DNA of 10,107 bases from JBKPCD01 sp046727175 (GTDB lineage Bacteria > Acidobacteriota > Vicinamibacteria > Vicinamibacterales > 2-12-FULL-66-21). The DNA is taken from contig JBKPCD010000138.1 of NCBI GenBank assembly GCA_046727175.1, forward strand, positions 1 to 10,107, written 5' to 3'. Every line of letters starts with the position of its first letter. Within the stretch, counting starts at the first letter, position 1. Of the stretch, positions 6,901 through 10,107 are shown piece by piece. Below the pieces are notes generated by a model, which worked only from the letters and a program-made list of their open reading frames with translations, had not been told where the DNA came from and ran no database searches. The position numbers were made by a program, and so were the translations under genes.

Positions 6901-7022
6901 ACCGGTGGCAGAATCACGGGGAGTTCAACATGGTATTCAACGCACTGTTGAACTGGAACGATCTGCCGAAGGCTGGCGCGGCGGCGGCGACGACGACTTC
7001 GCAGACGGGCGGCGGCCGCTAA
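3927..7022 (+). CDS. Exported M14-family zinc carboxypeptidase-like protein
   Basis: A 1031-residue secreted or periplasmic metalloprotein. A long basic N-region (about 1-26) leads to a signal or anchor helix (27-42). The M14 catalytic domain shows the zinc motif H192-S-G-E195 and N317-R318, matching the substrate-binding Asn-Arg of carboxypeptidase A. H346 lies in LHESQPLLYTY, which matches the third ligand region (HSYSQLLLYPY) of that enzyme. The general-base glutamate is not certain; E514 is one candidate. Two low-complexity inserts interrupt the domain, at about 252-303 and 423-486. Residues about 755-1010 look like a class I glutamine amidotransferase-like Rossmann fold (RADYDVIVMPTQ, GGTLVTMGDAVRFP). 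The likely role is trimming peptides outside the cytoplasm. The start was chosen from the binding site at 3911-3918. The protein is far longer than classical M14 enzymes, but long relatives with such C-terminal regions are known in Acidobacteriota and Gemmatimonadota. Confidence 0.9.
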   Translation: MKAEYLNCEPLERAKQSHRGRRARCWAASLSAVVLLAAISMPAQQMVSETRDPAQAQDEDFAKAVKEWTTQPYFISPLVDHLPKVPGVPSPKDVLGHHIGAPATLTYYADILKYYRALAAATPRVKVETIGKSDEDRELVVVWVSSDENIKDLQQNRDNLAKIADPRGLPPEQVRQLVSTTKPHYHLMGGLHSGETGPSEMLMELVYRLATETSPLIKQIRENVIVSVTPAADPDGRDRNVDWFYQNLELTGGRESGRGAQGDQNPAPPSATGQTGAPGQTGQAGQPGSAEGGPGAGGGRGGTAVPYWGKYVYHDNNRDINLSQRSMRALVDWYFTAHPPIMHDLHESQPLLYTYSGAAPQNPNLDPILFAELPWFSNFELAQMTKWGMPGVYTHAFMDGWSPGYLGSVSYNHNGMMRMYETQGGSEGRGAGAGRGGAGEGGRGGEAGTAGAQTGRGEGGVPEGADAAGRGGRGAAGPPTGRGGNQPREWYRGLPIPPATLNNWSRRNNANYMETGVLSGLQLTASFPNLIVENFYRKTQNSIDSGKTDAPYGFVIPVQREMTRVATLVNILRAQRIEVGQAKAEIKTTDGTFPAGSYVIKRDQPYGRLAKNLLERQQFPDPNLRTYDDSGWTMGPAMLTDVKEIKDKAILDVSTTPVNEAVVKGKITGNGTAGLAVAHFGSTNMIAFRYTLRNVPMKIAEKSFTVDRTEFPAGSFIISATGDAAAVRSAVEDLGLTSVALSSLPAVPTHDADAPRIAMYSTWNGTQEIGWVRFTFDKFGIPYDLIYKERVRKGNLRADYDVIVMPTQNVSRQAVYQPAAARPVPYMKTDKYQFLGMYGETPDATGGMGGDGVNAFAQFLDAGGTLVTMGDAVRFPAEFGFARSVDTSGSTSTNFYAPRPIVNAEIVRPDHPVFYGYTEKIIPLKYLGGPLMSVGASDQTAVLGRYVGGDGAVISGLMRGADEIRNRPFAIDVPGGYSGRGRVILFSNNPIYRWQNHGEFNMVFNALLNWNDLPKAGAAAATTTSQTGGGR
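4680..4835 (+). other. Gly-rich insert with collagen-like triplets in the peptidase
   Basis: Codes for about residues 252-303. It contains six consecutive G-X-Y triplets (GQT GAP GQT GQA GQP GSA), then Gly/Ala/Arg-rich sequence. It falls between the E195 zinc ligand and N317-R318, and so lengthens the usual ligand spacing. It probably forms a flexible surface loop. The protein frame is open on both sides, so this is an insertion and not a frameshift. Confidence 0.7.
5193..5384 (+). other. Second low-complexity Gly/Arg/Ala/Glu insert in the peptidase
   Basis: Codes for about residues 423-486, with many G-R-G and G-G steps and almost no hydrophobic residues. It follows the conserved block ending HNGMMRMYETQ and precedes NQPREWYRGLP. 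It is probably disordered and may act as a linker between the catalytic core and the rest of the protein. Confidence 0.7.
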
Positions 7023-7055
7023 CGCAGGAGACGGAGATCACGGAACGAGCTTTAC

Positions 7056-7105
7056 ACCGCGGAGGCGCGGAGCACAATTCTCCGCAAGCATCGTGTCTCC
7101 GCGGT
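7056..7105 (+). terminator. Nested stem-loop after the peptidase gene
   Basis: An outer perfect 9-bp stem pairs 7056-7064 with 7097-7105. Inside it, a perfect 6-bp stem pairs 7067-7072 with 7080-7085 around a seven-base loop. It begins 33 bases after the peptidase stop codon and fits a 3'-end structure. No strong U-tract follows (the next bases are CAAGGTTTG), so classical intrinsic termination is doubtful. Confidence 0.45.
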
Positions 7106-7128
7106 CAAGGTTTGTCCGTGCCCTCCGT

Positions 7129-7146
7129 CTCCTCCGAGCGGAGGAG
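7129..7146. repeat. 7-bp hairpin upstream of the sigma factor gene
   Basis: CTCCTCC (7129-7135) pairs with GGAGGAG (7140-7146) around a GAGC loop. It lies 75 bases before the sigma gene start, in the gap where that gene's promoter should be. Transcribed on the plus strand, the right arm would mimic a Shine-Dalgarno sequence held in a hairpin, but no start codon follows at a suitable distance in a long frame. Confidence 0.4.
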
Positions 7147-7221
7147 GCGTGAATCCAATCTGCTTAGCGCGCGCGTAGTAGTAATCAGCCCGGATATGTC
7201 GGTGCCTGGAGAAGAGCGGCG

Positions 7222-7806
7222 GTGACGCATTTCTCCGCCGCGAACGAAGTCGTCGGCGAGTCATCCACCGATCGCGGGATCGTTCGTCGCCTTGCCGGCG
7301 GGGATCGGTCGGCTTTGGCGGATTTGTACGATCGCCATTCGGGCGTTGTCTATTCGCTCGCCTACCGCATCGTCGGATCGCCGGACGCCGAGGACGTGGT
7401 GCAGGACGTGTTCGCACAGGCATGGCGGCAGGCCGACCGCTACGATCCCGACCGCGCAACTGTCGTCGCCTGGCTCCTGAACATGACGCGCACGCGCGCC
7501 ATCGACCGGCTGCGCGCGGATCGCACCCGACAACGACTGACCGTCCACGAGGAGCCACTCGCCACAGCGCCCCAGCAGCAGGCGGATCAGGAACAGGGGG
7601 CGATCCACGCGGAGCGTGCGTCACGAGTCAGGGCGGCGCTCGGCATGCTGGCCGCCGCGCAGCGACAGGCCCTCGAGCTGGCCTACTACGCAGGTCTGAC
7701 ACACACTGAGATAGCCGAACGTCTGGGTGAGCCGCTTGGGACGGTCAAGACCAGAATCCGGAGCGCGCTGCTGAAGCTTCGTGCGGCGCTTTTGGAGCAG
7801 GTGTAA
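7222..7806 (+). CDS. ECF-type RNA polymerase sigma factor (SigK-like)
   Basis: A 194-residue group 4 sigma factor that directs RNA polymerase to a stress or envelope regulon. Region 2 spans about 30-101, with the core-binding helix around DAEDVVQDVF (55-64) and the -10 recognition helix around VVAWLLNMTRTRAIDRLR (81-98). A polar linker (102-132) leads to region 4 (134-190), with the -35-binding helix-turn-helix LTHTEIAERLGEPLGTVKTRI (159-179). The start is a GTG at 7222, with GGAGAAG at 7208-7214 seven bases upstream. The stop codon directly abuts the start of the anti-sigma gene, so the two are made together and the sigma factor is presumably held inactive until a signal arrives. The resemblance is to SigK-type factors with RskA partners. 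I could not identify an autoregulated ECF promoter in the 199-bp gap upstream. Confidence 0.95.
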   Translation: MTHFSAANEVVGESSTDRGIVRRLAGGDRSALADLYDRHSGVVYSLAYRIVGSPDAEDVVQDVFAQAWRQADRYDPDRATVVAWLLNMTRTRAIDRLRADRTRQRLTVHEEPLATAPQQQADQEQGAIHAERASRVRAALGMLAAAQRQALELAYYAGLTHTEIAERLGEPLGTVKTRIRSALLKLRAALLEQV

Positions 7807-8610
7807 GTGGCGATGCATCACGAGGAGCTCCGAGAGCTGACTGGCGCGTACGCGCTGGACGCCGTCTCGGAACGCGAGCGCCGTGAATTCGAGACGCATC
7901 TGGACGCCTGCCCGATCTGCAGCGAGGAGGTGCGGTCGTTGAGGGCGGCAGCGGCGGAGCTCGCGGCCGCGGTGCCGTATCGTCGTCCGCCGGCGGAGCT
8001 TCGCAGCCGTGTGCTCGCCTCGATCGAGAAATCCGCTTCCGCGACGACGACGTCAGGGTTGACGACGTCGATGCAGTCGCGGGCTGCATGGTGGCTTGCT
8101 GCCGCCGCGAGCCTCACGGCTGTGGCGATTGGCGTTTACGCGTTGACGCTGCGATCGCAAGTCAACCTGCTCGAGAGCGAGCTGCGCATCGCCCGCGTAC
8201 AGGCCGCGACCGCGCAACAACAGCTCGCGCAGGCGCAGAACGACATCCGGCTGGTGAACGCGAGCATGGAGATCCTCGTGTCGCCCGACGTTGTGCGCTT
8301 CGACTTGAAGGGACGAGGACGTGCGCCGAACGCGACGGCGCGCGCCTTCTGGAGCCGATCGCGCGGCGTGTTGTTCGCGGCCGCTGCGCTGCCCGCGCTG
8401 CCTTCGACCGAGGTCTACCAGCTGTGGTTGATCACAGCCGGCGGGCCGGTCAGCGCCGGCCTTCTCGCACCGAATGCGGCTGGCTCGACGATGACGCTCA
8501 GTGAAACGAAGGCGGATGTCGCCAAGGCGTTTGCTGTCACGATCGAGCGTGCCGGCGGAGTCGAGAAGCCGACGCTGGATGCGATGGTGCTGATGGGGGC
8601 AGCGCCGTGA
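7807..8610 (+). CDS. RskA-family membrane anti-sigma factor
   Basis: A 267-residue inner-membrane protein that sequesters the sigma factor encoded just before it. The N-terminal anti-sigma domain has the zinc motif H31-x3-C35-x2-C38, with H4 or H5 as a possible fourth ligand. One membrane helix spans about 94-115, followed by a Gln/Ala-rich, probably coiled-coil stretch (116-150). The outer domain (150-265) fits RskA, with YQLWLI (204-209) and the ending AVTIERAGGVEKPTLDAMVLMG (243-264). Release usually needs regulated proteolysis of such proteins, or a redox change at the zinc site. The GTG at 7807 is preferred over the ATG at 7813 because GGAG (7794-7797) is nine bases from the GTG. The sigma stop codon touches this start with no gap. 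Confidence 0.94.
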   Translation: MAMHHEELRELTGAYALDAVSERERREFETHLDACPICSEEVRSLRAAAAELAAAVPYRRPPAELRSRVLASIEKSASATTTSGLTTSMQSRAAWWLAAAASLTAVAIGVYALTLRSQVNLLESELRIARVQAATAQQQLAQAQNDIRLVNASMEILVSPDVVRFDLKGRGRAPNATARAFWSRSRGVLFAAAALPALPSTEVYQLWLITAGGPVSAGLLAPNAAGSTMTLSETKADVAKAFAVTIERAGGVEKPTLDAMVLMGAAP

Positions 8611-8671
8611 AAGGGAAAAGGGAGAAGGAGAAACCTTTTTCCCTTTTCCATTTTGCCTTTTCCCTTCTGAC
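8609..8671. repeat. Opposed heptamer tracts forming alternative hairpins, possible terminator
   Basis: A purine tract (8609-8629, about three 7-bp units like AAAAGGG) is followed by a pyrimidine tract of units at 8637-8643, 8644-8650, 8651-8657, 8658-8664 and a decayed one at 8665-8671 (TTTTCCC type). Perfect pairings include 8614-8623 with 8640-8649 (10 bp) and 8611-8621 with 8656-8666 (11 bp), which exclude each other. The left tract starts inside the anti-sigma stop codon. A hairpin with U-rich sequence after it could terminate the sigma/anti-sigma transcript before the radical SAM gene. Confidence 0.65.
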
Positions 8672-8706
8672 GTTTGCGCTGTAAGCGAAAACGTCGGCCC
8701 GTCGTC

Positions 8707-8712
8707 TATAGT
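8707..8712 (+). promoter_or_regulatory. Candidate -10 element just before the radical SAM start
   Basis: TATAGT ends six bases before the ATG at 8719. If used, transcription would begin at or next to the start codon, giving a leaderless message. This fits the lack of a good Shine-Dalgarno sequence there (only GGGA touching the ATG). No clear -35 hexamer is seen, so the call is tentative. Confidence 0.3.
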
Positions 8713-8718
8713 ACGGGA

Positions 8719-10050
8719 ATGGCCCAAGATTCCCAGGTCGCCGAACTCGACCAGACCGAGGTCGGCAGCTACTTCGTCGCCAACTACCCGCCATTTTCCA
8801 TTTGGTCCCGTGCCGCTGCGGCGACGGACGGGCGTCACGCCCTTCAGTCCCGGCCGGCCGATGTTCCGCTCGGCTTGTACCTCCACATCCCGTTCTGCCG
8901 CAAGCAGTGTCATTTTTGCTATTTCCGTGTCTACGTGAACAAGAACGCGCGAGAGGTCGAGGCGTATCTGGACCTGCTGGCGCGTGAGTGGGAGTTGTAC
9001 TCGGCGACGCCGGCGCTTGCGGACCGTTCGCTCGATTTCGTGTACTTCGGCGGCGGAACGCCGTCATTCTTGTCGACCACGCAGCTCCAGAGGCTCGTCG
9101 GCCGGCTGACCGCGGCCGGGTCCTGGAGTGGCGCGGAAGAGATTACGTTCGAGTGCGAGCCGGGCACGCTCACCGAGGCGAAGCTGGATATTCTCCGCCA
9201 GATTGGTGTGTCGCGACTGAGTCTCGGCGTCGAGAACTTCGATGATCGAATCCTGGAGGTGAATGGCCGCGCGCATCGCTCACCTGAGATCGAACGCGTC
9301 TACCGATCCGCGCAGGCGATGGGGTTTCCGCAAATCAACATCGACCTAATCGCTGGCATGCTCGGTGAGACCGACGCGAACTGGAAGGCCTGCATCACGC
9401 GGACGCTCGAGCTCGAACCCGACAGCGTCACGATCTACCAGATGGAGTTGCCGTACAACACGACGATCAGCCGCAACCTTCTCCAAGGGACCGGCCAGTT
9501 CACCGAACCGATTGCCAGCTGGTCGACCAAGCGGCGCTGGGTAAGCGAGGCGTTCGAGACGCTCGAGCGCGCGGGCTACTACATCGGGAGTGCCTACACG
9601 GCGGTGAAGAACCCTTCGTCCACGAAATTCGTCTACCGCGATCGGTTATGGGAAGGGGCCGATCTCGCGGGGCTCGGTGTCGCATCGTTCGGCCACATCA
9701 ACGGCGTGCACCTGCAGAACGTGGACACGTGGGAAGCCTGGAGCGACGCCCTCGATCGTGGCGAGCTGCCGCTCGGCCGCGCGTACCGTCCGAGCGACGA
9801 GGAACGGATGATTCGCGAGTTCGTCCTTCAGCTCAAACGCGGGTGGGTTGCGCCGCCGTATTTCAAGGAGAAGTACGGCGTGGATCCGCTCGAGCGCTTT
9901 CGCGAGCCGCTGACGACGTTAGACGCCGAGGGATATCTCTCGACTCTGAGTTCCGAGCGGATCGCGCTCCAGCGAGACGGCTTGTTGCGCGTAGACGTGT
10001 TGCTGCAACGCTTCTTCCTGCCAGAACACACGGGGATCCGCTACACGTGA
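8719..10050 (+). CDS. HemN/HemW-like radical SAM protein
   Basis: A 443-residue cytoplasmic enzyme expected to cleave S-adenosylmethionine with a [4Fe-4S] cluster. The cluster motif is C60-x3-C64-x2-C67 within HIPFCRKQCHFCYF. GGGTP (111-115) is the SAM-binding motif, and ECEPGTL (145-151), SLGVENFDD (168-176) and NIDLIAGMLGET (207-218) follow the HemN order. A HemN_C-like tail lies at about 355-432. The fourth Cys of true HemN (CxC) is absent, as in HemW, and the usual GVQ is GVE. A coproporphyrinogen oxidase role is therefore not assured. Haem chaperone, methylase or cyclopropanase-type activities are alternatives. The ATG at 8719 is chosen over an in-frame TTG at 8674 because the extra residues are basic and unlike the family, and the DNA there overlaps the repeat and the candidate promoter. 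It is probably a separate transcription unit. Confidence 0.9.
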   Translation: MAQDSQVAELDQTEVGSYFVANYPPFSIWSRAAAATDGRHALQSRPADVPLGLYLHIPFCRKQCHFCYFRVYVNKNAREVEAYLDLLAREWELYSATPALADRSLDFVYFGGGTPSFLSTTQLQRLVGRLTAAGSWSGAEEITFECEPGTLTEAKLDILRQIGVSRLSLGVENFDDRILEVNGRAHRSPEIERVYRSAQAMGFPQINIDLIAGMLGETDANWKACITRTLELEPDSVTIYQMELPYNTTISRNLLQGTGQFTEPIASWSTKRRWVSEAFETLERAGYYIGSAYTAVKNPSSTKFVYRDRLWEGADLAGLGVASFGHINGVHLQNVDTWEAWSDALDRGELPLGRAYRPSDEERMIREFVLQLKRGWVAPPYFKEKYGVDPLERFREPLTTLDAEGYLSTLSSERIALQRDGLLRVDVLLQRFFLPEHTGIRYT

Positions 10051-10052
10051 TG

Positions 10053-10107
10053 ACCGTGGGCCGGGGCTCTGGGCCAGGGGCCAGAGCCCGGGGCCAGGGC
10101 CAGGGGC
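10053..10107. repeat. Tandem heptamers (GGGCCAG type) with hairpin after the last gene
   Basis: GC-rich 7-bp units occur at 10064-10070, 10071-10077, 10078-10084, 10085-10091, 10092-10098 and 10099-10105; the second and third are identical (GGGCCAG). A perfect 9-bp stem pairs 10064-10072 with 10081-10089 around an eight-base loop. It starts 13 bases after the radical SAM stop codon and runs off the window edge, so its full length is unknown. It may mark the transcript's end, but no U-tract is visible. Confidence 0.6.

Noticed and set aside
4692..6917. A 741-codon open frame on the strand opposite the peptidase gene
   Set aside because: It lies wholly antisense to a gene with recognisable catalytic motifs. 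Its product is rich in Arg, Asp, Val and His without any domain, as expected for a mirror frame in high-G+C DNA.
8674..8718. TTG start extending the radical SAM protein by 15 residues
   Set aside because: A rare start codon without a binding site; the added residues are basic and unlike the family, and the DNA overlaps the repeat region and a candidate promoter.

Overview
This 10.1 kb window of high-G+C bacterial chromosome carries eight protein genes in three transcription blocks. No RNA gene, mobile element or CRISPR array is visible. The gene content suggests an environmental Acidobacteriota-like bacterium, perhaps Vicinamibacteria. The clues are a very long secreted M14-type peptidase with Gly-rich inserts, an AMIN-domain protein, a SigK/RskA-type pair, and intergenic gaps full of short palindromes and heptamer repeats. 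The taxon is an inference from content and remembered genome style, not a measured match.

Layout. Bases 1-468 hold no convincing gene. They contain a chain of palindromes, a heptamer tract and an 11-bp direct repeat. On the minus strand, reading from 3813 down to 469, lie an exported AMIN-domain protein, a 57-residue single-pass membrane protein, an OmpR/CusR-type response regulator, and its overlapping sensor histidine kinase. On the plus strand, 3927-7022 encodes a large exported zinc carboxypeptidase-like protein, divergent from the AMIN gene across a 113-bp promoter region. Next, 7222-7806 and 7807-8610 encode an ECF sigma factor and its membrane anti-sigma factor, abutting exactly. Last, 8719-10050 encodes a HemN/HemW-like radical SAM enzyme.

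How the parts work together. Two envelope-to-transcription signalling modules are clear. One is the histidine kinase/response regulator pair, translationally coupled by a 17-nt overlap. The other is the sigma/anti-sigma pair, in which the anti-sigma factor has a zinc-binding N-terminal domain, one membrane segment and an outer RskA domain. The remaining products are mostly exported or membrane-bound (AMIN protein, small membrane protein, peptidase), so the region looks concerned with the cell envelope. The radical SAM enzyme is the exception, and its substrate is not evident.

The most unusual feature is in the gaps. At least five intergenic stretches carry tandem repeats with a 7-bp period. 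Each has its own heptamer sequence, and most are arranged as opposed arms that can fold into hairpins. I see no undescribed multi-gene system that I could defend. The heptamer architecture, the small membrane protein and the radical SAM enzyme are the parts most worth following up.
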